From Phytoseiulus persimilis (taxonomy: Eukaryota > Arthropoda > Arachnida > Mesostigmata > Phytoseiidae): 64,000 nt of DNA. The position numbers and the translations under genes were made by a program. The stretch covers positions 17,810,211 through 17,874,210 of the forward strand of contig CM075104.1 of NCBI GenBank assembly GCA_037576195.1, given 5' to 3'. Below, piece by piece: positions 10,701 to 23,334 of the stretch; position 1 is the first letter of the stretch, and each line of letters starts with the position of its first letter. The notes beneath the pieces are model-generated. The model ran no database searches. It was given only the letters and a program-made list of their open reading frames with translations, and was not told the DNA's origin.

Positions 10701-12624
10701 GCGATCAATTTCTTTGCTTGCGGGGGCCGTGTAAGCACTTCGTCCCAGTGTTGGTATGCGGCTCTCATTGGACGCCTGCAATGCCAGAGGAAGGCTGCTC
10801 GGGCAGACTGACGATCCAACAAGAGTGATCGCGACATCAAACCCAGATCAAACTCGTGGCGAAGAACCGAGAGCGCTGAAGAAGAATTTTCCATGACATT
10901 GAACAAGAGAAGAACTTTGTCATCGGTCGTTTGACAGCTCTGTTGATTCGTTCCCCGACCGGGCTTTGTGAGCGGCGCCGCCCGTTGACGGATTGCCCAC
11001 AATTGTTTGAGTTCAACGTGGCGAAGACCTCCAACGGTTCCCTCGAATCTTGGCCATTCACTCTTGTTCGAGAGCCGGAGTTATCGAGCTTTCCCTTCTC
11101 TCGCGAAACGGGTGAAGATCCAGCAGGCAGAGGGTCGCTTCAAAATGTTCCCGTACGTGTTGCTATGATCGAAGGCAACCCCGTTTCCAGCGGCCATGAT
11201 CGGAATAGTCATTAAGATCCTCGGATTTTGAATGGAGACAAATTTCCGCCACCGGCTAGCGAGCTTCCGCCTGTATCGATTGCTCCAACTTCCAGGAGTG
11301 TGATTCAGGCTTTCTGCCAAGACATGACATCATAGGCAATGAAAACAGAGTCTTCATACCATACACTTGGTCAAGATTCCTAGACGATACACAACGTTGG
11401 CTGGCCGGCATAGTTGCTGACCTCAGGGTGCAACGATAGTTTGACGTCAATTGACCGTGGTGAGCGTGAGGGTCAGCAGGGAGTAAGGGGCAGGGCGAGA
11501 AGTGACAGGGGAGCTGGAACAGTCTCTGTTGCCCACACAGGGGACATTCCAAGACATTGCATTCCGCTGGCTCGGTTGCGAAGATCATTTTGGCATTCGC
11601 TGCGCTTCGGCTGCTGCTGACGCGGACAGCCCTCGGCGCTGGCTCGCACTTGGTCCAAGGAAACAGAGTCCTTTCCGTTTCCGGTTCTCGGTGCCCGCTG
11701 GGTTCGGAATCCTTTAGTCCTCGCCGTACGGAGCGGCTGACGCGCTTTGTCAGGGTGTCCAACATTTGCTGCACGGAGCTCTCTGGTCGTCTCGCTCTTG
11801 TTTGTTATTTGCCGGAGGCCAAAGGGTATTGAATGCTTGAGGCTACCGGTGTCGACTTCATTGCATGCGATCCCGTCTAGATCCCGTTTGGGGCCTTCCG
11901 AAGTCGCGTCGAATCGCGCTGCACGCCGCACCGATTCGAGCACCGTCAAAGGCCGGCGCGCTAGTTTAGTCGATGAATCTGGTAGCGGTCAAGGAAGACA
12001 GATGGGCCTTCTGAACTTGAGTCACGGTCAACTCTGAAGCCCGCTTCCAACCGAATGGTGGTGTCTCGTGCATGCCGTAGACCGTGAGCGTTCGAGGCAT
12101 CTTGTTGGCCGTGGCCCTATACTGAGGTAGACTGAGAAGTGGGAACCGCGCTCACGTGCGCTTCTTGACACAGGCTGCAAGCATCGGGCGATTTGTTGGA
12201 ATCTACACTTCAATCCAAGATGCTTTGTAGCCATCCAGAAATACATCTACCCGGCGGTCTTGAGTCAGTAGCGAGCCGGTTGAACTTTTTCGGATCGCTG
12301 TTCGAGGGGGCCTCCAGAGGGATTCGGGTCGCGAGCTTGAACGCCGATCGGCCGAAGCGGTGCCGAAAGGAGCATCGAGGTTGCCTTCGATTCTAGCCTG
12401 AGAGACTGCTGATCGCATTCGGAAGCGCCGTACGGTGTTTGTCAAAGGAGCTTGTTCGTTACAGCCAAGAACATTGATTTGTCGGGCTTCACGGGAACCC
12501 CCGATACACAATTCGCAAATGGCTCTCCACAACTCACAAGCTCCAAGGGATTCCGCCATCTGCTTTCTATAGCGAAGAGCATAAAAGCTACGGCAAGGAC
12601 TACATTCGCTTCTGCTTCTTCAAG
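7751..12624 (+). CDS. KYAT3: Kynurenine aminotransferase (KYAT3/CCBL2-like), frame broken in this sequence
   Basis: PLP-dependent class I aminotransferase; the family converts kynurenine plus an oxo-acid to kynurenic acid and has cysteine S-conjugate beta-lyase activity. Nine exons: 7751-7803, 7984-8140, 8252-8394, 8520-8614, 8698-8832, 8958-9065, 9625-9693, 10369-10651 and 12465-12624, all with GT-AG borders. Visible motifs in order: VNLGQGFPD, the [13 protein letters not shown] block, [29 protein letters not shown], the PLP-lysine segment [21 protein letters not shown], and the carboxylate-binding Arg in YIRFCFFK. The [14 protein letters not shown] segment favours KYAT3 over KYAT1. At least nine one- or two-base indels break the frame (near 7995, 8023, 8280, 8774, 8823, 9051, 10400, 10585 and 12518); almost all lie in homopolymers, and correcting them restores both family alignment and splice phase. 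The last coding exon is unclear; 12693-12758 is a candidate. Either sequence error or a young pseudogene. Confidence 0.85.
10652..12464 (+). other. Large intron of the aminotransferase gene
   Basis: Bounded by donor GTGAGT at 10652 and acceptor TTACAG ending at 12464. The split codon G|CC continues the aminotransferase frame (DYTQF then AKNIDLSGF). I see no nested gene. The long open frames at 11.4-11.9 kb occur on both strands at once in GC-rich sequence and show no domain. Confidence 0.7.
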
Positions 12625-15530
12625 GTGAGTCTGCGCGCAAAGCTTAGTTCCGTCCACTAGAACGACAATCACTCGAGGCTCCTAAATAATGGAACAGCAC
12701 GAAATCGCTGCTCTCAGAACTCCAGGCGGCAATCAACGATCTCGGAGCACGTATCACCGAATTTGAATTCCATAGCCGATGTTCCTCTGTCCGCTTTATT
12801 GACTTTGAAAGAAGAGAAAGCATCCGCCCTCGTGGGGAGTCCGTTCTTCGAGAAGTAGCGCACGGTCAAATCCGCTGTCACAACAATAGTTTGTCGATGT
12901 AGCTGCCGGGGACGAGGGCTTTTCCCGGCGGGGCTTTCCGTTAAGGAGAGTTCCTATTGCTCCGCTCAGAATGTCCTGCACTTCTCCTGGAGGAACGGTT
13001 CCTAGAGAACCTATCGAATGTAGACCGGACTATTTTGAGGCGAACTCTGGAAGGTTAGATTCGCTCTCGGCTGCCTTGTGGAATTTCCAAAATGCGCCTT
13101 TTGCCTCCTCCGGGTTACTTCGCGCGCGATGTAAGTGGAATCATTAGCAGACCGAGGGAGCACTCGTCGAGAGTCGGCAGAAGACTTTGGACGAGGGGTG
13201 GGGGGACCCGACAACTCAATCGAGCTCATTTCGATAATTGGCGCAGGTGACGTTTCGTTCCAAAATTCAGTGAGATTTGCCAACGTAGAGCTCTCGTCGA
13301 ACCCGAACGACATGACGCTCGCTTCAGGGGCGTCCCCGACTGTGTTTCAAAGTGTCACTTAAACCGACAGACATTCAGCCTTGAAGGCTCATTGAAGTCC
13401 TTCACTGCCACTCTCTCTCCAACCCACGCCCGAACAGCTCGAGTCCATGTTTGTGCTGTTTCAAGGGATCGCTCGAGTGATCGACGCCGACAACGAGCCC
13501 TGCGACTGAACAAATGCGGTTTCTGTCGAGACATCTATGCCGATGTCGATTGATATCCGGCTGTATTTAGCGCGACAGACTGATTCAGATGAACTATATC
13601 CAACGTTGTCCAAACTTATTGTGATTTCCGCCGTTCCCCCGGTTATTTCGATACTTTCTCCCATTGCAGAAACAATCGACTCTCGAACAGGCCGAGGGCA
13701 TCATCAAGAGCTTGCCGAGCAAGATGTGAAGGAACCTACTTTCTCTACAGGAAACCTCCAGAGGAATTCACGATCGGAACTGAATAGCTTCCTATTACGT
13801 TTCGGTTATTTCTAGCCATGATAGATTCGGTACAATAAATTGACCGTTGATGAAGTTCGATCAATTTTCTCGCGCTCGGATGTTTATGGAATCAGCTTCG
13901 TCAGCCTCAAAGATGTTGATCCTCCCAACATGGATCTTCAGCGGGGCTTTCTCAATCATGTACTTGAATGTACTGGGAAAAAATCGATGACACTCTCGTT
14001 GAATGCGCGATGAAGGCAGATCGAGTTGCCGTTTTCTCATTATCATCCGCGCAACGGCTAGACAGAACTTTGCAATCGGATGCGTCGACTTTGATCGGAC
14101 GATTCGCGCACGCGCCGGAATAACCTGTAGCGCTATCTGTATGCTAATGGCATCCGTTCGCTGTTCACCGCTTCGAATTGTGCTTGCATTGACAGAGTAG
14201 ATCGCTGAACTCGGTTCAAATTTTTATCTCGATCCACCCGTTCGCATTTCAAAGAGTGGTCGGATGCTCGGGGTTCAGTGGTTGTTGAGCTTGAGAGAGG
14301 TCACAGACCGACGTCTTCTCGTCTGAGAGGCTCAATTATTAGCCTCTGTTACTTTCCATTGCCGAGCGTTGCAGACTTCTTTCCCTGAGAAACTCTAAAT
14401 ACATTTCCAGAGCGGCTGCCTTGGCCTTGAGAGCAGGAAGTGTCGACCTGTCTGATTTGCCGATGCCGCTGTGACAATTGGGACCTTTCGGGAGCCTCCT
14501 CACAATGGGTAATTGCTGCTCCCCGGCTGGGCGTGAATGTCAGCTGTGGTCTCAAATCGTTCAACTACTGTACTGATCGCGAGGCTCGGAAACTCAGGAT
14601 CAACGAGCGGCATTCAGCCGTGGGCTAAACGTCAATCGTTAGGCTTCTCGTCAGCTTCGAACGGCTACTCACAGTTTCGTTGCCTATCGCTGACGCAGTG
14701 GGGGAACAGAGTGGAGGAAATAACCCCGTCGAGTGGGCGGTGGTCACTCGACATCCACCCAGACTTTTCATCCATCAAAGTTGTCAGAACGGCTCACAGC
14801 ATGTTTCCGAAACTCGAATCTCCGTCGGCTTCGGTTTGTGGGAACCGCTCCTGAGTTTCCGTCCTCCGATAACAGTTGCACGCGGGACAGACCAGATCGA
14901 GCAATGAAGACACACAGCCCCGTGGAGCGACTAGAAACTTTATCATTGGTGGGAACGGGTGATGAAAGCGCTCGAAAGCAGGACCGACGTGGAGTCACAA
15001 GAGTCACCCCTCAGTTCGAGGAGTTGATGTCCCTCAGATGTCTTCCGGCTCGTCTCTGATTGGGAGTGTCTCTTCCGAAGCTATAATTACCCGGTTGCTG
15101 GTCGCCACGTATCTCATTCCGGCAAGTCTCAAGGTTCGAGCCCTTGAAGCTGTTGGCTTCATTTGGTAGACTGATTGTCGATGAGTCTCGATCTCAGACG
15201 GCGGCCCTCCTGCCTCTGAAGCCTCGCCGTAGGGCAGCAAGGGTGATTGCCTTGGCTGTGCACAGCTTGCCGCCGCCTCGGTCGCAGCAGAGGCGGCGGC
15301 CGCTGTTCTGGGAACCCTCGCCTAGCCAGGAGAGAAAATCTCTCTGAAATAGGCAGCCCGTGGCGGGAACGTGCTCTCCAAACTAGTCAAGGCTGACCAC
15401 AGTGCTACCAAGAGCTTGTAAATTTTTCCGCAAACTACTGTCCGCTCGGCGGCTCGCTTGATTGCTTGCCCGGCTGACAGCGGCGGTGGCGTGAAATCGA
15501 TGACATTGTGACCGCGAACCCCCAACCGCC
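12625..15530. other. Intergenic region, possible last aminotransferase exon at its start
   Basis: The frame at 12693-12758 reads NSTKSLLSELQAAINDL and resembles the KYAT3 C-terminus (a short helix after the RFCFIK block), but no acceptor gives the right phase directly. The rest up to the BTB gene shows no recognisable coding exon, repeat or RNA gene. The promoter of the BTB gene should lie in the last few hundred bases. Confidence 0.4.
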
Positions 15531-17588
15531 ATGGGTGTATTCCGCCGCCGTAGACAAATCGAAGCCGCGGAGGATGAGCAGCCCACACCGGTTGTGGACC
15601 AGGTTGTCAAGAGCGAAACCTGCGAAGGTAAAAACGACTCCAGCTCGAGACCGCTGAGAAGCAATCGGCTCTTTGAGTATCGGGAGGACCGGTCGCCGAG
15701 TGACATCCTACAGTCGGCCTTCCACAGCATCGACGAACGAGATGTGAAGCTCGTCTCCAAAGACGACAAGAGGATCACCATCGATGAATGCATTCTCCGT
15801 GCGGCGTGCAAAGTCATGGACTTGAATTTCAACCTCGATCGGCTGGACAACAATTTCCTCAAATGCGAGTGGAACGGTGCCGATCTGCAGAACATCGTCG
15901 ACTACATCTATCTGCGGGACACGGGCTACTGGTGGAGACGGGAGTTGAGTGATGACGTACGAAAATGCCTCCGCATCGATGAGCGACGTCAGGACGAAGT
16001 GGCCGAGCAAATTATGGACGTTCTCCGAGAATCCTGGGAGTGCTGCAAACGAGATCGGGACACTGCCGACCCCGAGATTCCGACGAACATTACGTTCCAC
16101 TGCACCGACGGAAATTACGTGCGAGCCCACAAGTGCATCGTGAGGAGTTTGCGGAACATGGAAGCGCTGTATAGCGGCCAGGAGAGAGCTTGCGTGGATC
16201 GCATCCTAAAAGCGAAAAAAAATGAAAGGGTTGAAATTCCAGTTTCATCGACTGCGTTGAAGCAGCTCCTGGACTTTGCGTACACGTCGTGGCTTGAATT
16301 CGAAACCAGCAGCGCAGCTGGTCTCTACATCCTGGCGTGCATGTTTGGTCCCTCGCTGGCGAACCTTGAGCGACACCTCATCGAAGTCATCGCCGACAAC
16401 TGGGATCTCGTGATGGCTTCGCGGGAATTCCATCGATTGCCCATAACCAGGGTGACGATTCTGTGTAAAAACGAAAAATTCCGCCCGAGAAACGAAGTCA
16501 TGCGGAAGAGTATGGAGAGGCAGCTGAGGAAGTGGATGCGGCGATGCCCGGAAAAAAGAACTCAGCTCTGGGAGGAGCTTTTCACGCTTCTGAATCAGCA
16601 GTTCGATCATGAGTTCGTCGATCCGAGCCGCTGCTACTATCAGACTTTCCAGAACCGGATCTATCGTTTCAACGGGCGCTTCTGGGCCCAAATCTCGGAC
16701 AGGCCGGGCATCGATCCCTCAGCGTACGCTTACATGTACGGCGTGCTGAGCCCTCGTGGCGAAATGATCGTCGCCGACGTCGACGGTCCCATTGGGCTCC
16801 TCGAACGCGACGGCAGTTTCATAAAACACAACAGCTACCTTCCACATGACCCTTTGGAGTGGAGTTATCCGTTTCTGTTCGACAACCACAATCCGTACCT
16901 GTGTCTAGTTTTCAAAACCAGACAGAGAAACGCTCGGGAAGTACTCCAACTGTGGGTCTGGCGAACGCTGACCAATCGCTTCGAAACGATCCTCAGCCCG
17001 GGGCACACGATCGAGAACGTGGTCGAGATGCAGCGTCACCACACCGACGAACACGTCTTCTTCCTCGTAGCTTCCGTCACATCGGTTGTCGAAAATGAGT
17101 GCACTCTCAACGTCAAGGTGAAGAGCGGCAACACCGCGAAGAGGTCCAGGCTGAGGATAACGTCGAGTGAGCAGTCGGAAGTACTGCGCTACGGCGTGTT
17201 CAGAATGAATGTCGTCGAGAAGGAGACGTTCACAGCGAAACTAGAGCTGCTGGAGAATTGGAGCGAAGATCAATACAACAACTGGTACGGAAACCTCAGA
17301 CACTTCAACAACACTCTCTACAAAACGTCGCGGACGGTGGAGGATCGTGAAGAAATCAACGTCTTCAAATTTGATATCGCTTCGAAACGTTTCGTTCCAT
17401 TGCCGTGTTGGTTCCCGAGTGCCAGGGAGAAAATTTTCACCATCGAAAACCGCTGCTTTCTTATCGCCTACGACGTTGGCAAAGGGAACTGGGACGTTCC
17501 TCGAGGATTCTACGAGTACGACTGCGAACACGACCGCTGGACTGATATCACCGTTCGTTCAAACTTCATGGTGATATCGGGTTGGTGA
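15531..17588 (+). CDS. Intronless BTB-domain protein with BACK-like and divergent propeller-like C-terminus
   Basis: A single uninterrupted frame of 685 codons starts in an ideal context (GCCATGG). Residues of about 57-125 look like a degenerate BTB/POZ half. Residues of about 185-257 form a clearer BTB fold (FHCTDGNYVRAHKCIVRS, then a VEIPVSSTALKQLLDFAYTS strand and helix). A helical BACK-like segment follows to about 350. The C-terminal half has recurrent Tyr/Trp patterns such as IYRFNGRFW, YKTSRTVEDREEINVFKFD and YEYDCEHDRWTDI, like kelch repeats without their Gly-Gly signature. BTB-BACK-kelch proteins usually serve as substrate adaptors of Cullin-3 ubiquitin ligases; that role is inferred only. 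Absence of introns, in contrast to its neighbours, suggests retroposition or membership of an expanded family. The frame is undamaged. Confidence 0.85.
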   Translation: MGVFRRRRQIEAAEDEQPTPVVDQVVKSETCEGKNDSSSRPLRSNRLFEYREDRSPSDILQSAFHSIDERDVKLVSKDDKRITIDECILRAACKVMDLNFNLDRLDNNFLKCEWNGADLQNIVDYIYLRDTGYWWRRELSDDVRKCLRIDERRQDEVAEQIMDVLRESWECCKRDRDTADPEIPTNITFHCTDGNYVRAHKCIVRSLRNMEALYSGQERACVDRILKAKKNERVEIPVSSTALKQLLDFAYTSWLEFETSSAAGLYILACMFGPSLANLERHLIEVIADNWDLVMASREFHRLPITRVTILCKNEKFRPRNEVMRKSMERQLRKWMRRCPEKRTQLWEELFTLLNQQFDHEFVDPSRCYYQTFQNRIYRFNGRFWAQISDRPGIDPSAYAYMYGVLSPRGEMIVADVDGPIGLLERDGSFIKHNSYLPHDPLEWSYPFLFDNHNPYLCLVFKTRQRNAREVLQLWVWRTLTNRFETILSPGHTIENVVEMQRHHTDEHVFFLVASVTSVVENECTLNVKVKSGNTAKRSRLRITSSEQSEVLRYGVFRMNVVEKETFTAKLELLENWSEDQYNNWYGNLRHFNNTLYKTSRTVEDREEINVFKFDIASKRFVPLPCWFPSAREKIFTIENRCFLIAYDVGKGNWDVPRGFYEYDCEHDRWTDITVRSNFMVISGW

Positions 17589-17898
17589 AACTCGGATCGG
17601 TGCCCCGGTCTCGTCGTTCAGCGACCAGAAAAAAGACATTCGCCGCTTCCGCAACCCCCGGCGGGGAGTTTTACATCGGGAAAGGGATCCAATTCCATAT
17701 GGGCGGACGTGGGCTCTCAATTCCGTCGACCGAGTGCGGTGCGGGCACATACCTGGTGCAACCAGAACGCGACTGATTCTAACTGTGTTCGAGACGATAT
17801 TGTCTGATTCATATGGGATTTCTTCTTGTACAATATATGTAGCGCAAGACGACGTGACCTTTTTGTACTCCTGCAACTCGGTAGTTTCGAACCTGAAT

Positions 17899-17904
17899 AT
17901 TAAA
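17899..17904 (+). promoter_or_regulatory. Variant poly(A) signal ATTAAA for the BTB gene
   Basis: ATTAAA about 310 bp after the BTB stop codon in an AT-rich patch. It is the commonest variant of AATAAA in animals. No AATAAA was seen nearer. Confidence 0.35.
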
Positions 17905-18078
17905 AGACCTCCTCGTTGAAGCGAACGTGTTCCTCTTTCCATCACTTGGGACAGGGAGGCGAAGCGAGAAAACCTACTTCTGTGAACTATGGAATCTCCA
18001 GGCTGAATCTGGTCGCCGCTAACACGTTGTTCGACCCACGCGATCTTCGCTTCGGGGCAAGACATATTCGATAGTTTA

Positions 18079-18091
18079 CCCCCCCCCCCCC
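18079..18091. repeat. Poly-C tract (13 bases)
   Basis: Uninterrupted run of C on the plus strand in the 3' flank of the BTB gene. Length is probably unreliable because long homopolymers are error prone. Confidence 0.9.
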
Positions 18092-21000
18092 ATCTTCGTG
18101 GAAGTCGACCGAACATTCACTGCCTGACGATGAAACGGTTAGCTGGCCGTGGTGTCCACATGGTGGCCAGCGACTCGCAAGCGGCGGGTGTGACGCGAAC
18201 GCAGCAACGATCCGCTGGGGACTAAAAACAACACCTAGATCAGCATAAGAATGAACATCGTTTTCTTTCGAACGAGTGTCTCGACCGACTGGCATTGAAG
18301 GAACATTGAAACGTTCGAACTCCGGCTCTCGGACTCTCAAGGTTACGCCTGCTCGGTCGCAGAATGCTTGTTCCGATCGCTTGCAGGCCACCCGAAAGCT
18401 AGCGAACGGACGACCTCGCGATTTGGTCCGTTACATCTGTCGGCGATCGTCTCGTCTGATCGAAATATCTGACACGCTGCCACATTCACATGGAAAGACG
18501 GTCAACCGAGCAAACAGCTCTGGATGAGCCTGAAACTATGCAATCCTCTGATGCGTTAGCGGACTCGGCGAAAAGCTCGTCCAACCTGAGACCGTTCCGT
18601 GTAAAAATATCCAGCTGCAAAACCCCGAATTGACAGCACCGACTCTCCGTGCCGTGTACCCGAAACAGAACCGCCACTCGTAGCGCAAGCTCAGGAACAT
18701 TCCCGAGAGAAACCTCGCCGAATTTTCTCGCGCTTTCTTCCCACTCGAGACTCTCTGCGCGTCAAAGTCGGTCGCGTGTCGCGTTCCTGCGACAGAAGAG
18801 AATAATCCTCCGTCAAAGTGGAGCACCAGGGCACTGTGTTTCGGAGAAGAGAATTCCCGTCACAAGAGCTGCCACCCTCCCCCCCAGATTCGGTACTCGT
18901 CGATTCGATAATAATCGGACGCCCGCGAGGGGCGACGTTCCGCGGTTCCCCAGCACGAATCCCACACTCTCGGAACTTGGTTTATAGCACTCGTCGGGAA
19001 ATAAATTCGATATCAGCTCTGCTGCTGAACTCTGTCGTTTGATTCCTCGAGAGGCTACCACAAACTCCGTTGAGGGTGGGGGAACCGGACACTCCTTTCA
19101 GGCCGTGGGCGCTGAGCAGTGCGCCGTGAGAGTTCCTAATTGGCAAACGAAGTCAACCAGTAGAGCTTCGTGACGGGCGCAGCATTGATTCCCTGACGTC
19201 AATCCGAAAATGGGACTCAGAGAAGTCGGCTCAGCATGGTTGGTAAATGAACCTCTTTCGAGAAGTTTCCTTCGTTCCACATTCTCTGAAAACGATTGCT
19301 CAATTTGTCGCGACACGAGGCGGGAACCTTGGGGGCTTCGCTGGAGCGTCCAAGACGACTGAGAGAACTCCCAGGATTTGAACCCCGTCAACAAATGTCT
19401 CCAGCGATGGTATTTCGAGCTGGCTTAGAGAGTTTCCCGATCAGCTGATCGGCCGTGTCGAAGGATTCATTTGAACCGAACGCAAGTGGAACGATACGCT
19501 GTAACTTTGGAGACCAAGTCGTGAAGGGATTCCGAGCTCGGTGGATTCTCGGGGCCCAGTACCGTCGAATTCAAGTTGTGAACTTAAGCGCAACGTTCGC
19601 TCCTGGCTCCTGCAACTTGGCCACGAACAGCAAAACATTATGGCAGATACTATTCTGGGAGCTGAAAATCTCTTATTCGATTGATTTTTTTTTTCTCAAC
19701 ATCGGATGAGTGCGGGAACAGTCGATCACTGTTCGACATCCATCGTTAGCACAAATGCTATCGGGAAACGATTCAGCGATCCGGGAGGGCTCGGGGGAAC
19801 TTCCTTCACGTACCATTCGCAGATCTCATGTCGGAGCCCTCCTGACGGCTGTGGGTTCCGACGATTTCTCGCAGCCGTTCGCCTCGGTGGTTGACGTCCG
19901 CCCGATTTTATTGGGTGAAAGCGAACCTCATTGTTTGGCGTCCCTATTCCCGATTCACATCGGAGCTCCAAGAAGGATCAATAGCGGAGGAAGCATCTCT
20001 GCGGGAGAATGATAGATCGAACGCTGCTCTAGGTCCGCTTGTTCACCAAAGAGGAACGTTACCACTCAGCCGACTGAGGGGACCTCGAGCCGACACTGTT
20101 CCGCGGCAATGACCAAGGAAGACCAACGGTTGGGATCGTCTCATTCAGTCATCTCAGGCATTCAAGTTTCTCACGTTATTACCGAAAAAATTGGGCGGCT
20201 CCAGGTGGCCGGAAACTTCATCGATTCCTCGGACACCTGTCGCGCTTAGTCCCAGCGATAGATATGATTCTTTTGCTACCCAAATTTGCATGTGTCGTCC
20301 GTGAGTATCGTTTTGATGAAACGGCGAGCCGGGGTCCTTCTAGAATGACCGACAAACTCCTCCGACATTGGCTCCGACTAGTACACATTCACTTCCGATG
20401 AATCCAGGGGCACCCCCCGATCGTGATGATCCGAAATATTCTTGGTCCCCGGTGCAGTGGGAGGAATTATGGAAGGCGTCTGGTCGGTGTGCAGGCATCT
20501 GAAAGTACTGAGTACCTGTTTGCCGTCTACAAGGAGGAGCTTTTTTCTGCGATCGCGGGGCAGGCTCGGCCAGATGAGGAAGGATATGAGAATCTCATTC
20601 TTTACGTCGCTCCTGAACACATTGATTGGTTGGGTCCAATAGAAAAGCGAAATGTGCGTCTCGTTTTGAGCTTTTCGATTGAGGAACTCGCTCGAGATTA
20701 GGCTGAGTTACGATATGAGGTACTTTCCGGAAATGAGTCTGTTCCGATTTTTCTTCTTTCGAACTCCCTGTCAGAGGCTCGCCTTATGGATGGGGTACGG
20801 GAGACCCGATTTCTTCGTCGTTCTTGTCGAAGATCCTCCTCACTTGCATGATTCGGGATTCCACCTCCAGCTGCCCTTTAGTTGTGAGAGCGTCTCATCT
20901 CGGGTGGTAACAGACTCGGCAAACCTCATACGTGCACGGCTGAAAAACAAGAAGCTTTTGGCCGGATTCCGCTTCCAGCACTAGTTTCAGCCTCCCATAA

Positions 21001-23334
21001 CGATACCTATGCTCCCCTTGAGTTCTCAGACACGCTTCTCACCTCAAGTATCGCGCCTTGAGAACGTCTGTCAACGTACGGTTCGTTCCTAGACTGCATG
21101 TGGCGTGTCGTGTTCTCCGGCAGAGGCATAAGGCTCCTTCCGGTGACGTTGGAGAGATGAGCGCCGCACGTGTCTAGACCGAAATCCAAAACATCCCAAT
21201 CTTGTTCCTCATGGTGGGTGGACAAGAATCGCATCGACTCTTCCGGGTTGCCTCCATTCCTTCATCGACTATATCGAGGGCTAGATACAAGCTTGAAACT
21301 TTGTCGTCGCTGAGAGCTCTGCAAAACTATTCGGGGCTGATACCACCATTCCCTTAACGGAGGAAACTTCTCCGAATACCGTGTTACGGAATCACTACAA
21401 ACTTTGCGGTGATGATCTCCGATGCACGGGTTTTGTTCTGTGTCTGCTTGAGCATCGGCTGCTACAGGCTGACGGGGATAGAACAGTTCGATATTTTCGT
21501 GTGCATGTGTAACGATACATGTAGGAGTTCCGAATCGCTGGATAGAAAAACAGAGTTGAGACTCGGAGTAAATTGAGCTTCACCGCAGAAACCTCATCTG
21601 AAGTGTTCCTCACGTTCGTGCCCCAGCTCTTGATATCTTGCTCGACTGGTGCAGGAATGAAATTTTCCATCACGTGCTCTGAAAATGACTTGACAAGCAG
21701 CTGCTCCCAACGTCGCTCCAATGAGTTTCCGCAGCTGCCGGCACTCGAAACCCGCCTACTTTCCCCTCAATACTATTATGTGGATGTATAAGTAGAGTTT
21801 GGGAGAGGGCGAACGCATTCCGACTTCCCGAGAACCCCCAGAGTTTTTTCCAAACAAAGCTGATGGAAGTCAGAGCCATCTCTGTCGACGAGTTTGCTCA
21901 TGAATGTTCGAGGCGCAGCTGAGCAATAGACTCCTTCTTGGCTGGAAAACTTCCTCTATCGATGCTGTAACGTCACGTAACAACTAATGCTGGTGACGGT
22001 CGCAAGGGAGTTAGAGCCATCATAGGTAATCATATGATCTGGCTACCGCTGGCCATTGTGGCCGGCCTAAGGACCTTGCATCGGCACTCTGGCTCTAAAT
22101 ATAGGCTCACAGATCTTGTAGTGTCCTTCACTTTATGTTGCGGCAAACGACACGGGTCCTCCCATTTGTGTGTGTGTGTGCGCGCAAGCGACCGTGGTTC
22201 TACAACAATGGAGATTGGCACCGAGTCATCCGTCTTCTCAGCGGCGGCGACATTGGTTACAACAGAAGCTGTTCGGAAACCATCGGAATTAGCAAGCCTC
22301 CTCCAGGATGCATCGTCGAACTCGATTTAGAGAGTCAGGGTATCGGAACACTGCGCTGCCACAGATATCCCGGATCGCTTTGGGCCGGGTCATGGAGCGC
22401 GGGTAGTGAACACCTTCCGGCGCGATAGTGCACGCGACGCTCCCGCGACAGCGTACCCCGACCGTCGCTGATAACCGGATGCAGCGGGGGATCGCCGTGC
22501 AGATCATCGCGGGAGGCTCAGGCGGGAATCGAGCGGGAACACGGCGGCTCTCTTGTCTGAAGATGCGGCTCGAGACTGCTTGGCAGGCTATCGTGGTCTT
22601 GTACCACCGCGGTCCGCGTTTGAGTCGGTTGACGAGCGTCCCATGACGTACGATGACATTGCACGAGATGATATTTGCTCACAACAGAAGCTCGCGCACA
22701 TCTGTACATAGAACATCCCGAGTGGACGCTGGGAGCGAGTCGTTGAAGAGAGACGAGCTTCTCGCTGCTGATGCCAACTCGTTGTCGATGAACAACTTCT
22801 GGCTTTCATTCGCATTTCATGGGTCGGGCCTGCGGTCCGAGCCCCGGCGAACGGTTATTGCCCCGAAGTCCCGAAACATGGCTGCCAGAAGAGCAACAGA
22901 GCGGAAGAACAACAAAAAAAAGGAAACGAAAACACACATCGCATATTCTGTTTGTTCGGTGGCTTTTCGATGTTCGGTTCGACAGACAACCTAACGGAAG
23001 GAGCCCCGAACTGGCTGGGAAGGGACGAGAGGAGCGTCATCAGGACTTGATGGTGTACGGAAGAATGCCATCCACCCGCAACGATAACTTCAATTCCCGG
23101 CTCAAACGAATCAGGGCCGGAGCGAGCAGCGTTTCCGGATTGAGTTTCCGCGATGTAGCTCCGTTTTGAAGTGGCATCAGAAAACTCAACGTTACGTGAC
23201 GATTCAAACGCGGCGTTGTTCGCAAACGAAGACGGCAAGAGTGAATCTGGCGAGACTAAACTCGCGCCGGTCTGGTCCCTGTTCTGGTCAGTCATTGATT
23301 CAGTAGCGTTGGCTTGAACAGCGGCGCTTCAGAC

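Larger units (their letters stand above)
17589..23334. other. Intergenic region with no recognisable gene
   Basis: About 5.7 kb. It contains a 13-base C tract at 18079-18091 and a (TG)7 tract at 22167-22180. Open frames of 60-110 codons occur on both strands without domain or splice support. A tRNA-like B box on the minus strand near 19370 does not belong to a foldable tRNA. Confidence 0.45.

Noticed and set aside
15126-15145. GGTTCGAGCC resembling a B box on the plus strand
   Set aside because: No upstream A box at the right distance and no cloverleaf.
19355-19395. tRNA-like B box on the minus strand (GGGGTTCAAATCCTGG)
   Set aside because: The T stem has a mismatch and no matching acceptor, D or anticodon arms could be folded around it.
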